A DNA stretch of 64,000 nucleotides. Origin: Acidicapsa acidisoli (GTDB taxonomy: Bacteria > Acidobacteriota > Terriglobia > Terriglobales > Acidobacteriaceae). The stretch lies in the NCBI RefSeq assembly GCF_025685625.1, contig NZ_JAGSYI010000006.1, positions 124,001 to 188,000 on the forward strand. Reading direction: 5' to 3'. How positions within the stretch are numbered: the first letter of the stretch is position 1; the number at the start of each line of letters is the position of its first letter. A program made the position numbers and the translations under genes. Below the pieces are notes generated by a model. The model did no database searches, had not been told where the DNA came from, and worked only from the letters and a program-made list of their open reading frames with translations. Positions 34,982 to 42,999 of the stretch are shown here, one piece after another.

Positions 34982-36619
34982 TTATCCCTCTCTTTGTGAC
35001 TCAAGCTGGAAAGATCTGTTCCGCTCCAACTCGCGCACGATAGCTCGCCTGCGTCCAATCAATAGTTCCTGCGTGCTGATACTTCCACAGACCTGACCAG
35101 TCTCGCGATCTACCACCTGCATCTTCACCACCCCTGTCATTGCCATCTCCTCCGCCACGGACCGGCAAGTCTCATCTGTATATGCAAGCACATTGGGCTG
35201 AAGCTCTAGCTCGTCGCTGGCCTCCTCAATTTCGGCTGACAGTTCCGCCATCACATCCCCCACACAGACCATCTCAAGTGGGTCCACGCCATATTCGCGA
35301 GACAGATGGTACCCCCGGCGATTCAGCTTCTCCGTGAGAATAGACCGAGGCATGATCAGTGAGGTAACAAGGTACGAAGCTGTGCATGCGAGTGTCATAG
35401 GTAATAGAGCAGGCAGAGCATGGGTCAGCTCCAGTGAGAAGAGGATCGCCGTAAGGGGCACACCCAACGCTCCCGAGAGCATTGCTCCCATCCCCATCAA
35501 CGCCCAAAGAGCCTGTATTTCGCCTGGCATATGCGCCAGTCGAGCAACCGTTTCCCCCAGCGCAGCGCCGATCATCAACAAAGGAGCCAATACGCCGCCC
35601 GATGTACCGGAACTCAGCGAAAATGTCCACATCAGCGACTTGGCGACAAGCAGCCCCAGCAGCATCGAAATTGGAGCGTTCCCGCGCAACAATTCCGCAA
35701 TGTTATCGTACCCAACACCCAACCCACGCGGGAAAAAGAAACCGCCGATGCCAATGCCGAGGCCGCCAATCGCCGGCCACCACATCCAATGCACATTCAG
35801 ATGACCACAAACATGCTCAAACCCATCTTCGAGGCTATACATCAAGCGGCTCAGGCCGGCAGAGGCAAGGCCAACAAGCATTCCAATTGGACAGGCAACA
35901 AGGAGCGCCAGGCTCGTTGGAGTGGACGAGTGCAGTTCGACGGGAAATAATGGCCCCGCTCCGAGCCAGCTGATCCGCAATGCGCCAGCGACAACACTTG
36001 CCACTGCGACTGGTACCAGAGAACGTGGCCTCCACTCGAACAACAATAACTCGACCGCCAGCAGAATCGCAGCGATCGGCGCTGCAAACGTTGCAGACAT
36101 ACCCGCAGCCGCGCCGGCCACCAGCAACGTAGTTCGTTCGGCATCCGTAAGGTGTAGCCATTGTGCAACAAGTGAGCCGAAGGCGCCGCCAGTCATGATG
36201 ATCGGCCCTTCCGCGCCGAACGGCCCACCCGAGCCGATGGCGATCGCTGCAGAAAGAGGTTTAAGCAGCGCTACCTTGGGCTCTACGCGCGCGCCGCGTA
36301 GCAGGATTGCTTCAATTGCTTCTGGGATTCCGTGCCCGCGTATCTTATCTGACCCGTAGTGTGCGAGGAATCCTACCAATAGTCCGCCAAGAACTGGTAC
36401 AACGGGCATGATCCACGGTGAGAGCGGAGATCCCGCAGGGCCGACCAAAGCCAAGCTCAAACGATGGTAGTAAAAGAGGTTTGTCGCCAGAGCAATGGCT
36501 CGCAGCAAGAGCACAGCCAAACCTGCCGCACCCGCGCCGATAAACAGCGCCACTCCTGTCAAAAGCCATACCCGTCGATCCACAGTGAAGTCGCGCAACG
36601 CGGAAGGTCGAGACCTCAT
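34982..36619 (-). CDS. ClC-family chloride channel/antiporter with C-terminal CBS-like region
   Basis: 545 residues with about ten hydrophobic helices. The ClC selectivity signature is GSGGPFGAEGPIIMTGG near residues 129-145, including the gating Glu (AEGP). A Glu is also present in LLFEWRPRS at the position where E. coli ClC has its internal proton Glu, which favours an H+/Cl- antiporter; this is by eye. SGTSGGVLAPLLMIGAALGE is the third anion-site segment. The C-terminus (EMVCVGDVMAELSAEIEEAS onward) resembles a single CBS-type regulatory region. Its start overlaps the MarR stop (ATGA), so the two are co-translated. Role may be acid or ion stress. Confidence 0.92.
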   Translation of the reverse strand: MRSRPSALRDFTVDRRVWLLTGVALFIGAGAAGLAVLLLRAIALATNLFYYHRLSLALVGPAGSPLSPWIMPVVPVLGGLLVGFLAHYGSDKIRGHGIPEAIEAILLRGARVEPKVALLKPLSAAIAIGSGGPFGAEGPIIMTGGAFGSLVAQWLHLTDAERTTLLVAGAAAGMSATFAAPIAAILLAVELLLFEWRPRSLVPVAVASVVAGALRISWLGAGPLFPVELHSSTPTSLALLVACPIGMLVGLASAGLSRLMYSLEDGFEHVCGHLNVHWMWWPAIGGLGIGIGGFFFPRGLGVGYDNIAELLRGNAPISMLLGLLVAKSLMWTFSLSSGTSGGVLAPLLMIGAALGETVARLAHMPGEIQALWALMGMGAMLSGALGVPLTAILFSLELTHALPALLPMTLACTASYLVTSLIMPRSILTEKLNRRGYHLSREYGVDPLEMVCVGDVMAELSAEIEEASDELELQPNVLAYTDETCRSVAEEMAMTGVVKMQVVDRETGQVCGSISTQELLIGRRRAIVRELERNRSFQLESQREG

Positions 36620-37071
36620 CGAGCCTCCGCATCGGTTGATCTGTGCATATTGAATGAGATGTACTTCAACGCCTTTGTCAGCCGAGGCGCGAGTTCATTG
36701 AGCTCTTTCGCATGGTCGCCAGCGAGTCGGCCAAGAAGCAGCCTGCCTTTGCGGGTGACACGCAAAATAGCTCGCCTCTTGTCATCCACATCAGCCGTAC
36801 GTTCGAGCAGTCCCTCGCGCTCCGAGCGGTCAGCGAGTTCAACAGCACTATTGTGCTTCAGTCCAAGCCGTTCGGCCACATACGAAATCGTTAGAGCCGT
36901 ATTCTCGGGAGCGCCAGCCAACTGGAGCAGAAGTTGATGTTGCTGCGGCTGCAATCCCGCTTCCAAAGCCGCGCATTCGCTGAAGTGCAAAAAACGCCGC
37001 AGTTCATAGCGAAATTCAGCTAATGTCCTGAGTAGCAAGTCCGGGCCAGGCACAGCTGGTTGGTTGTTCAT
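36616..37071 (-). CDS. MarR-family transcriptional regulator
   Basis: 151 residues from the ATG at 37071. The winged helix is clear: HQLLLQLAGAPENTALTISY, VAERLGLKHNSAVELADRSE (recognition helix), and the wing DVDDKRRAILRVTRKGRLLL. The open frame extends 25 codons further upstream, but that part covers the palindromic operator region and is not MarR-like. The stop overlaps the start of the ClC gene (ATGA). With a 17-base palindrome just upstream, it very likely represses its own operon and responds to a small ligand or to stress. Confidence 0.9.
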   Translation of the reverse strand: MNNQPAVPGPDLLLRTLAEFRYELRRFLHFSECAALEAGLQPQQHQLLLQLAGAPENTALTISYVAERLGLKHNSAVELADRSEREGLLERTADVDDKRRAILRVTRKGRLLLGRLAGDHAKELNELAPRLTKALKYISFNMHRSTDAEAR

Positions 37072-37077
37072 ATATAT

Positions 37078-37094
37078 ATATCGTGACACGATAT
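37078..37094. promoter_or_regulatory. 17-base palindrome, probable MarR operator
   Basis: Perfect 8-base arms ATATCGTG (37078-37085) and CACGATAT (37087-37094) around one base, six bases before the MarR ATG. Size, symmetry and place match MarR autoregulatory operators. Confidence 0.6.
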
Positions 37095-37102
37095 TGAATA
37101 TC
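37090..37102. promoter_or_regulatory. Second palindrome overlapping the MarR operator
   Basis: GATATT (37090-37095), G, AATATC (37097-37102): perfect 6-base arms. It shares five bases with the first palindrome, so two dimers could bind on adjoining sites. Confidence 0.45.
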
Positions 37103-37179
37103 GCGCAACTCCATGTGTGCAAGATCACGGGCAAGCATGGTTTCATATTGCGCGCGAGGTCAGGGGAATCGCATTTAGT

Positions 37180-37539
37180 TCATTTCGGACGAAACAAATG
37201 AGCGTTCAAGAATTCACGAAGGGCAACCGCATTGTTGTATGTTTCGTCCTTCGCGCCATAGAGCAGAGTTACGGCTCCTTTCTTCTCGGCCTCGACAATT
37301 GGCTGCCACACATTTGGATTTGTTCTTAGCTCAGAGAAATAGTGGCGGCGGAATTCACTCCACTTGGTGGGATCGTGGCCAAACCACTTTCGCAATTCCG
37401 TGCTGGGAGCCACATCTTTAAGCCAAGTATCTACCTTCATTTCATCCTTCCCAACCCCTCTCGGCCATAATCGGTCAACGAGAAATCGGGTTCCGTCTTC
37501 GACGTCGACTGTGTCGTACACGCGCTTTATCTTGATCAT
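37180..37539 (-). CDS. DUF488 family protein
   Basis: 119 residues. The DUF488 pattern is complete: [80 protein letters not shown]. Biochemical function is unknown. The ATG at 37539 is preferred over a GTG three codons upstream because TGGAG is 8 bases before it. It lies upstream of the MarR-ClC operon on the same strand with 108 bases between, which contain the palindromes. Confidence 0.9.
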   Translation of the reverse strand: MIKIKRVYDTVDVEDGTRFLVDRLWPRGVGKDEMKVDTWLKDVAPSTELRKWFGHDPTKWSEFRRHYFSELRTNPNVWQPIVEAEKKGAVTLLYGAKDETYNNAVALREFLNAHLFRPK

Positions 37540-37559
37540 TGCTTGCACTCCATTAGTAG

Positions 37560-37850
37560 CTATCCCAAGTCTAAGTTCTTCATGAAGCCGCTAAGGTGCC
37601 CGTTGTGACTGTAATTCCTGCATCGCTCTCTATAAGACTGCAGGAGGTCTTGCTTGGCGTTCGACCTCGGGAAGTCTCTGAAGAGCCCCTCGGAGCCATC
37701 ATCGGTGCTGACCGTGATCGTCTTGGCAGACGAATCGATCGAACGAACCGTACCGCACAAGGCATGTACCACCTCTTGAGCAGTTGCTGAAAGGGTCGCC
37801 AGGGAAAAGCATCCGACGATCAAACAAAGCTTGAAATATCCTCCCAACAT
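37560..37850 (-). CDS. Small secreted protein, possibly internally truncated
   Basis: 96 residues. The ATG at 37850 has AGGGGAAAGACG upstream, and a signal peptide follows ([19 protein letters not shown]). The mature start [20 protein letters not shown], then [11 protein letters not shown], resembles small acidobacterial periplasmic proteins with a GTV...KTITV...DGSEG beta motif. In those a further strand-rich part follows; here the sequence after GLF is low in strands ([17 protein letters not shown]) and ends quickly in KNLDLG. An internal deletion or frameshift is possible. No function is known. Confidence 0.5.
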   Translation of the reverse strand: MLGGYFKLCLIVGCFSLATLSATAQEVVHALCGTVRSIDSSAKTITVSTDDGSEGLFRDFPRSNAKQDLLQSYRERCRNYSHNGHLSGFMKNLDLG

Positions 37851-37952
37851 CGTCTTTCCCCTGCTTTCTCAGGTTGATGTTCGTGGAGTGGTGCGCAAGC
37901 AGGTTGTCAGAATAAATTCAGTGAGGCGCGTATGCTTCGATACTCGTAAGAG

Positions 37953-38048
37953 CTACGGTGGGTGCATTCTTCCCGTTCGGACGACCAGGTAGATGAACCA
38001 AAGCAGACCCACAAAGGGCATCGCAATCAGGACCCAGATCAAGTACAT
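37953..38048 (-). CDS. 31-residue single-span membrane protein
   Basis: An ATG at 38048 with a strong ribosome site (GGGAGAGAGGAAC) opens a 31-codon frame: MYLIWVLIAMPFVGLLWF, then IYLVVRTGRMHPP and a TAG stop. One hydrophobic helix with a basic cytoplasmic-type end, like small stress-induced membrane peptides or a trimmed PLDc_N segment. A longer in-frame reading to 38345 exists but covers the 3' end of transaldolase on the same strand. Confidence rests on the ribosome site and helix only. Confidence 0.5.
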   Translation of the reverse strand: MYLIWVLIAMPFVGLLWFIYLVVRTGRMHPP

Positions 38049-38157
38049 GTTCCTCTCTCCCTTAAGACAGTAAAACTTAATGCAATCGAGCGACCGCTGA
38101 CCGGATGAATAATCGTCATCACCGACCTTCGGCTTTCCATCTTCATCGTGTACGAAG

Positions 38158-39231
38158 TTAAGCAGCTTTGAGCGCATCGTTTTTAGAATCGATGCACACC
38201 AGCCGATCGTTCCAGGATTTCTCGAATGATACGTTCCCTTCTTCAAGAAGCTGCGCTGCCAAACGCTCAGTATCAATGCCAGCCCCGGCGAATTTGGCCA
38301 GCACCGCGTCGGCATCCACGGGTAATGCTTCGCCGAATTCTTCATGTTCGGCGAGCGCTTTCAGTGTGGCCTCAGGTACAGTATTCACGGTGAAGGGTCT
38401 GGCGAGCGATTGGACATAAAGGACATCCGAGGCTTTGGGATCCTTGGTTCCGGTACTGGCCCAAAGGAGGCGTTGGGAGTGGGCGCCAGCGTCTAAAATG
38501 CGCTGCCAACGCGGCGAGTCATGCAAGATGCGGTATCTCTCATAGACTTCCGAGGCGATGGCGACGCCAAGCTTGTTGTGCAAATCCTCTGGCACTTTGT
38601 TTCTTACCGCGACATCCCAGCGACTGACAAAGAGCGAAGCCACGGAGCCCACATTGGGATTCCGGCCCGTGGCGATGCGCCGCTCGATCCCGCGCAAGTA
38701 GGCTTTGGCAGCTCCAACATACTGTGTTTCAGAAAAAAGAAGCGTTACGTTAATCGGCACGCCGGCAAAAATAGCCTCTTCAATTGCCAGGAGACCAGCA
38801 TTCGTTCCCGGTATCTTGATAAAGAGATTGGGCCGGTCTACGCGAGCGTGGAGAGCGTTGGCCTCAGCAAGAGTGCCTTCTGTGCTGCGGGCTAGCAGGG
38901 GCGAAACCTCAAGAGACATCCAACCATCCACACCATTTGTCCGGTCGTGGATCGGCCGGAAAAGGTCGGCGGCCTGCCTGAGGTCCTCGATCGCCAACTC
39001 AAACAATAGGGCCTCGCCCGACCTGCCCTCTTTTAGTTTCCGGCCAATGGCGTCATCATAGTCGTGAGTGTTCTTAATTGCATGATCGTAGATCGTGGGA
39101 TTCGAGGTGAAACCGGTGATCGGGAGATCACGGATGTAGCGCTCAAGCGTACCGCTGGCGAGCAGACCGCGGGGGATGTTATCGAGCCAGAGACTCTGGC
39201 CAATTTCACGAAGTCTTTGAGTCGCAACCAT
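38158..39231 (-). CDS. tal: Transaldolase
   Basis: 357 residues, non-oxidative pentose phosphate pathway: moves a dihydroxyacetone unit from sedoheptulose-7-phosphate to glyceraldehyde-3-phosphate. Visible motifs are SLWLDNIPRGLL, ITGFTSNPTIYDHAI (family signature 1) and PNLFIKIPGTNAGLLAIEEA with the Schiff-base Lys near 139. GVPINVTLLFS and VASLFVSRWDVAV follow. Length fits the longer TalB-like/ bacterial class used with pgi fusions, not the 220-residue form. The ATG at 39231 has a strong site (GAGGAGGAAAACG). It is divergent from the Crp/Fnr gene and shares its 130-base control region. Confidence 0.93.
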   Translation of the reverse strand: MVATQRLREIGQSLWLDNIPRGLLASGTLERYIRDLPITGFTSNPTIYDHAIKNTHDYDDAIGRKLKEGRSGEALLFELAIEDLRQAADLFRPIHDRTNGVDGWMSLEVSPLLARSTEGTLAEANALHARVDRPNLFIKIPGTNAGLLAIEEAIFAGVPINVTLLFSETQYVGAAKAYLRGIERRIATGRNPNVGSVASLFVSRWDVAVRNKVPEDLHNKLGVAIASEVYERYRILHDSPRWQRILDAGAHSQRLLWASTGTKDPKASDVLYVQSLARPFTVNTVPEATLKALAEHEEFGEALPVDADAVLAKFAGAGIDTERLAAQLLEEGNVSFEKSWNDRLVCIDSKNDALKAA

Positions 39232-39300
39232 CGTTTTCCTCCTCAGTAGCACCGAGGAGCCTGCTCTGACCAAAGAGTATTCCGAGGCCACCGAGCATGC

Positions 39301-39316
39301 TATGACTTAAGTCAGA
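39301..39316. promoter_or_regulatory. CRP/FNR-like palindrome in the divergent tal / regulator region
   Basis: A perfect 12-base palindrome TGACTTAAGTCA at 39303-39314, read as TATGA-N6-TCAGA, close to the CRP half-site layout (TGTGA-N6-TCACA). It lies 46 bases before the regulator start and 71 before tal, well placed to control both. Confidence 0.55.
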
Positions 39317-39361
39317 GAACCGCACCTTTTTGCAGACCATCGTGCGAATTGCGGAGATGTC

Positions 39362-40096
39362 ATGAAAACGAAGCGGATCGCGGCTCTGCAATGCACGGCA
39401 CTCTTCGGCGGCCTGACAGTCGAAGCGCTCACCGACATCGCGTTGCGAACCGTAGAATTGCACCTTCAGAAAGGCGAGATGTTGTTCCTATCGGGGGAAC
39501 CGGCGAGAGGGCTCTTTGTCGTTGTCAGTGGCAAAATTCGCGCCTTCCAACAGAATGAAGATGGACGCGAACAGGTGATGTACGTTGATGCGGCTGGCTC
39601 TGTGCTCGGGGACGTTCCTGTGTTTGATGATGGACCTTATCCGGCCTCGGCGATCGCGGAAGCAGATGCGAATGTGCTCTTTATTGAAAAGAGCGATGTT
39701 CATGAATTTTGCGCCAAGTATCCATCTCTAGCGATCGCAGCGCTTAGGCTGATGGCAGGTAAGGTCAGGAAGCATGCAACGCTCGTCGAGGCGCTGTCAC
39801 TTCATGAGGTTGGACAGCGCCTCGCACTCTTTCTTCTTTCGGAAGTGCAATCTACCATCTTGTCCGCAGATCATCCGATATCATTTCGCCTGCGCCTTTC
39901 GAATCATGAGATCGCAAGTCGCATCGGTTCTGTGCGCGACGTGGTCTCGCGGGCTTTTTCCCGGCTCAAACACCAGGGGCTAATCGCTGTGGAAGGTCGC
40001 GATGTGAGTATCCTGGATTTGCAAGGCCTCAAGCGCTATGCCGCATATATCCGAAGCTCCGCCACCCGCAATAAACCACCTCCATTGGCCCCATGA
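39362..40096 (+). CDS. Crp/Fnr-family transcriptional regulator
   Basis: 244 residues. A cyclic-nucleotide-binding beta barrel (LFVVVSGKIRAFQQNEDGRE; GSVLGDVPVFDDGPYPASAI) is followed by the dimer helix and an HTH (LSNHEIASRIGSVRDVVSRA, FSRLKHQGLI). There is no N-terminal Cys cluster as in FNR. The cAMP-contact pattern (GE...R) is incomplete, so the ligand is unclear. The C-terminus has about 25 extra residues. It is divergent from tal, with a CRP-like palindrome between them. Confidence 0.9.
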   Translation: MKTKRIAALQCTALFGGLTVEALTDIALRTVELHLQKGEMLFLSGEPARGLFVVVSGKIRAFQQNEDGREQVMYVDAAGSVLGDVPVFDDGPYPASAIAEADANVLFIEKSDVHEFCAKYPSLAIAALRLMAGKVRKHATLVEALSLHEVGQRLALFLLSEVQSTILSADHPISFRLRLSNHEIASRIGSVRDVVSRAFSRLKHQGLIAVEGRDVSILDLQGLKRYAAYIRSSATRNKPPPLAP

Positions 40097-40426
40097 CGCA
40101 AATCGTACCCAACTCAGACTGAGCTCCGGTTGCCGGCTCCGTATGCGTCGCCGCAAAATATACGAATGTGTCCATGCACTCAACGAAATCACCACTTCTA
40201 TTCCACCAACGGCGGCGTCCCACTGAAGTTAGAATCGTGGTGGAGTTGCTGCGATCTTTTGCAGCAGTGCAACCGAAGTTTGGAGGGTGAGCCAGGCAAT
40301 CGAATCTGGCCGTAAACCAGAACATCCCATTGTACGGTCTGGCGGCTCTGCGCCTTCGGCAATTGAGTACAGCCGTATCCCAGACTTCAGCGGTGCTCCC
40401 TATGCTAGAGAATAGGCGTCGGTCCA
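40097..40426. other. Gene-free interval
   Basis: About 330 bases between the Crp/Fnr gene and a hypothetical gene that converges on it. Short open frames on both strands show no recognisable motif. An imperfect GC-rich hairpin lies near 40117-40143 after the regulator gene, but without a U-run. I see nothing else. Confidence 0.5.
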
Positions 40427-40882
40427 TCAATCTCTATGAAGCCCCCCACCCGACGCAAGGCGCTTTGCAACTTCTTGAGCAAGCTCTTCCAAGGCGTTAC
40501 GAGATGCCGTGTCTTGCTGTGACGGGGCCGTGGGATGGGCTTGACTTAGCCCAGACCGCATGCGAGCCAGGTCGGATGAACGAATGACCACCGGTCCTTT
40601 GGGAACCGGGCCGCCGAGTGCGGAGAACGTGTGTGATACAGGCCTTTCCGGATGCCGTCGTTGACGCGGCATCCGGGCTGGAACAATTTGGACTTCGACT
40701 TCTGAAACGCTGGGCAGTGCAACGGGCACTTGAATAGATTGCGGATTTCTCCGGCTCTTTCGCCGCGTTGGTTTTGTGTCTTTAGTTTCTGACGGTGTAT
40801 ACGGAGACGTAAGCAGATCTCGTGCCGCCTTCAATCTGGCGATGTATGCGTCAATCGCAGTGACGATCTCTTGAATAGCCAT
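40427..40882 (-). CDS. Hypothetical protein, basic and proline-rich
   Basis: 151 residues, no known domain. The N-terminus is a short amphipathic helix (AIQEIVTAIDAYIARLKAAR), the middle is basic (TKPTRRKSRRNP) and Pro/Val-rich, and the end returns to helix (ALEELAQEVAKRLASGGG). The look is of a small DNA- or RNA-associated protein, but nothing proves this. The ribosome site is weak. It lies alone between the Crp/Fnr and TPR genes. Another possibility is a spurious frame, but the opposite strand holds nothing better. Confidence 0.45.
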   Translation of the reverse strand: MAIQEIVTAIDAYIARLKAARDLLTSPYTPSETKDTKPTRRKSRRNPQSIQVPVALPSVSEVEVQIVPARMPRQRRHPERPVSHTFSALGGPVPKGPVVIRSSDLARMRSGLSQAHPTAPSQQDTASRNALEELAQEVAKRLASGGGLHRD

Positions 40883-41223
40883 GCTTCAATGTTAATCGCT
40901 GCGGACCCGAAGACGGTAGGACCAGGCGCCACGTGACCATGCAGTGAGAATCTGACTTGCCTGAAGCAGAACTCTACGACTTCCGCTGACGCATCTCCTC
41001 TGTAGGAACTGAATTCGACCAGTATTGTCAGAAATTTCGGCAAACTCAGATCGGGAGGTGCTTGAGTAGATCGGCGATTTTGCATTAACTGGCATGCTGT
41101 CGGTTTGCCACTCTAAATCGCGAGCGCGGTCTTCAGCCTGCTGAGAGCTGAAGGTGTCGAGCGGATGTAAGGCGACCTTCTTGTCTGCGAGTGGAGTTTC
41201 GTGGGCACCGAATCAAAACGGAG
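40883..41223. other. Gene-free interval
   Basis: About 340 bases. One minus-strand frame (40892-41095, 67 codons) lies 9 bases before the hypothetical gene but has a skewed Ser/Arg content and no family. A 7-base inverted repeat (CTTCAGC 41131-41137, GCTGAAG 41147-41153) follows the TPR gene without a U-run. Confidence 0.5.
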
Positions 41224-42837
41224 CTAGTCTTTGCCGAAAAAGGAATTTGCCTGCGCGAGTTCCTGAAGATCTGAATCGGCATGGCTGCAGTTTGTGAGCA
41301 GCCTGCGGTAATGCCGCTCCGCGGCGAGCCGTAGTCCTGCCTCCTGAGCGGAAACAGCGGCGCCGTATTCTGCTCTGAGGCGTCCCGGGGTGGATTTCAG
41401 GGCTGACTCATAGGCCGCCAACGCGAGCTTCGGCTGCTTTGCCAAAAGCAACATATCGCCCAGCATCTCCGGCGCGGGAGCGATGGAGCCTGGACTGACA
41501 GGAGATTTTTCGGTTGCGTCTTCCATTGCTGCGGCGGTTCTCATCTCTTGCAGGGCCGCATCGTGATCACCATCCGCCCATTTGATCCAGGCGCTCACAA
41601 TCTTCAGTTGAACGTTCACCTGATCCGCATCTCTGTCGCCGCTCTGCGCAAGTACGTCGCGCAAGGAAAGCAGAGGTTGCATTGCAGCCTGGGCTGCCTT
41701 AATGTCTCCGAGCCTTGATGCGCCAAGCGCGCGGGCGAAATGAAGAGCCGCCTGGGTCGATGCATATGCGTCCCCTGGAGAGGTTTGTGGAGGCAAGGGA
41801 AGGGCTGCGGCAGCTTCCCACTGCTGGCGCTCGATCCAATACCGGGCTGGTATCGCAGCTGTCGCGTATCGCCCGGCATAGCGGGCCGCATCGCCCGGTT
41901 CTACAACGGGAAGTTGTTGGGTCAGTTTGCGGGCTTCCGTTATGCGCCCCGTTTGCAGATACGCATAGACCAGGTAATCCAGGGCATGTAACTCGTCGCC
42001 GGCCAGCTTCAGTTTGCGCGCGCTGTCGGCCGAGGCGAGGTTTGAGGCAATAGAGTCGTCCCATAAACCGAGCCTTGTAAAAATGTGAGAGGGCATATGC
42101 AGTGCGTGAGGCGAGTCAGGGGCAATCTGGGAATAGTTCTTCGCCGCATCCAAAGCTAGCTGAGCCAACGCCGGATTATCGTCGGCATGGATTATGTAGT
42201 GCGCTACACCCGGATGTCGCGGCTGCTGCAAAATGATCGGCTCGAGAATTTGGGTCGCCTTCTTCTGATTGGCGTAGGTCTTGTCATTGAGCGGAGCATT
42301 CGCGATCAAAGACAGAGCATAAAAGATGGCAGCTTCGCTGTCCTGTGGATACCGGCCGTACAGTGACTCCATTGCAGTCTCATACCGTTTGGCGCGGATG
42401 CTGTGACTCTCTAAGCCAGCGTTTTGATAGAAGCCCTGAATAGCACCCAGGTAGTCGTGTTCCCTTTGAGTCTTCGGCCCCATCGACAAACCTTTTTGAG
42501 CGGCTTCGAGGCCGATCCTAAGATCGTCCTTAGTCGGCGGATCCCACAATTGGCGGTAGTGGCTCATCGCAATGCCCCACTCTGCCATGCTGCAATTGGG
42601 ATCTGTGCTCAAGACGTCAGCAAATAACTGCGCTGACTTCCGATAGCCGAAGGAATGTAAAGTCGCGACCGCCTGATCGAATTCGTCGCGCACCTCTGGG
42701 CGGCATGACGTGTCGAAGTGGACTGTTCCCATCCGGTCTGGCTGATCCGACGTATGATCATGTTGCGGTGCACATTTTACCCGGACTGGTGTGAATACTA
42801 AGAGGGCCAGAAACCATACGAAAACAAAGCGCAGCAT
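41224..42837 (-). CDS. Exported TPR-repeat protein
   Basis: 537 residues. A signal peptide (FVFVWFLALLVFTPVRVKCA) leads to a HFDTSC segment and then TPR helices across the whole chain (AVATLHSFGYRKSAQLFADV; GIAMSHYRQLWDPPTKDDLR). A characteristic block is HALHMPSHIFTRLGLWDDSI, shared by a widespread family of exported TPR proteins of unknown role. His-rich positions (HYIIHADDNP, HALHMPSHIF) might bind metal; this is inference. It stands alone, 162 bases after the enolase-type gene on the other side. Confidence 0.85.
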   Translation of the reverse strand: MLRFVFVWFLALLVFTPVRVKCAPQHDHTSDQPDRMGTVHFDTSCRPEVRDEFDQAVATLHSFGYRKSAQLFADVLSTDPNCSMAEWGIAMSHYRQLWDPPTKDDLRIGLEAAQKGLSMGPKTQREHDYLGAIQGFYQNAGLESHSIRAKRYETAMESLYGRYPQDSEAAIFYALSLIANAPLNDKTYANQKKATQILEPIILQQPRHPGVAHYIIHADDNPALAQLALDAAKNYSQIAPDSPHALHMPSHIFTRLGLWDDSIASNLASADSARKLKLAGDELHALDYLVYAYLQTGRITEARKLTQQLPVVEPGDAARYAGRYATAAIPARYWIERQQWEAAAALPLPPQTSPGDAYASTQAALHFARALGASRLGDIKAAQAAMQPLLSLRDVLAQSGDRDADQVNVQLKIVSAWIKWADGDHDAALQEMRTAAAMEDATEKSPVSPGSIAPAPEMLGDMLLLAKQPKLALAAYESALKSTPGRLRAEYGAAVSAQEAGLRLAAERHYRRLLTNCSHADSDLQELAQANSFFGKD

Positions 42838-42999
42838 AATCTGTGTCTCCTCAATCCATGGATCATAGTAGCCGGTCTCTCATGTTTTTAAGTCGACTTC
42901 AGGCCAACGCACGTTTCCAAGATCGATTCGGCCCTGTCTAGTGGCTTCTGGTTGCATCGCGGGCAATTCGGCAACGCGCATTCTGTTCATTCATGAGCA

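Noticed and set aside
40029-40430. 133-codon minus-strand frame in the gap after the Crp/Fnr gene
   Set aside because: It overlaps the end of the regulator, has unusual Trp/Cys/Arg content and no motif or ribosome site.
40892-41095. 67-codon minus-strand frame directly before a hypothetical gene
   Set aside because: The 9-base spacing is suggestive, but the composition is skewed and no family is visible.
41131-41153. Inverted repeat after the TPR gene as a terminator
   Set aside because: Seven-base arms with a nine-base loop and no U-run on the minus strand.
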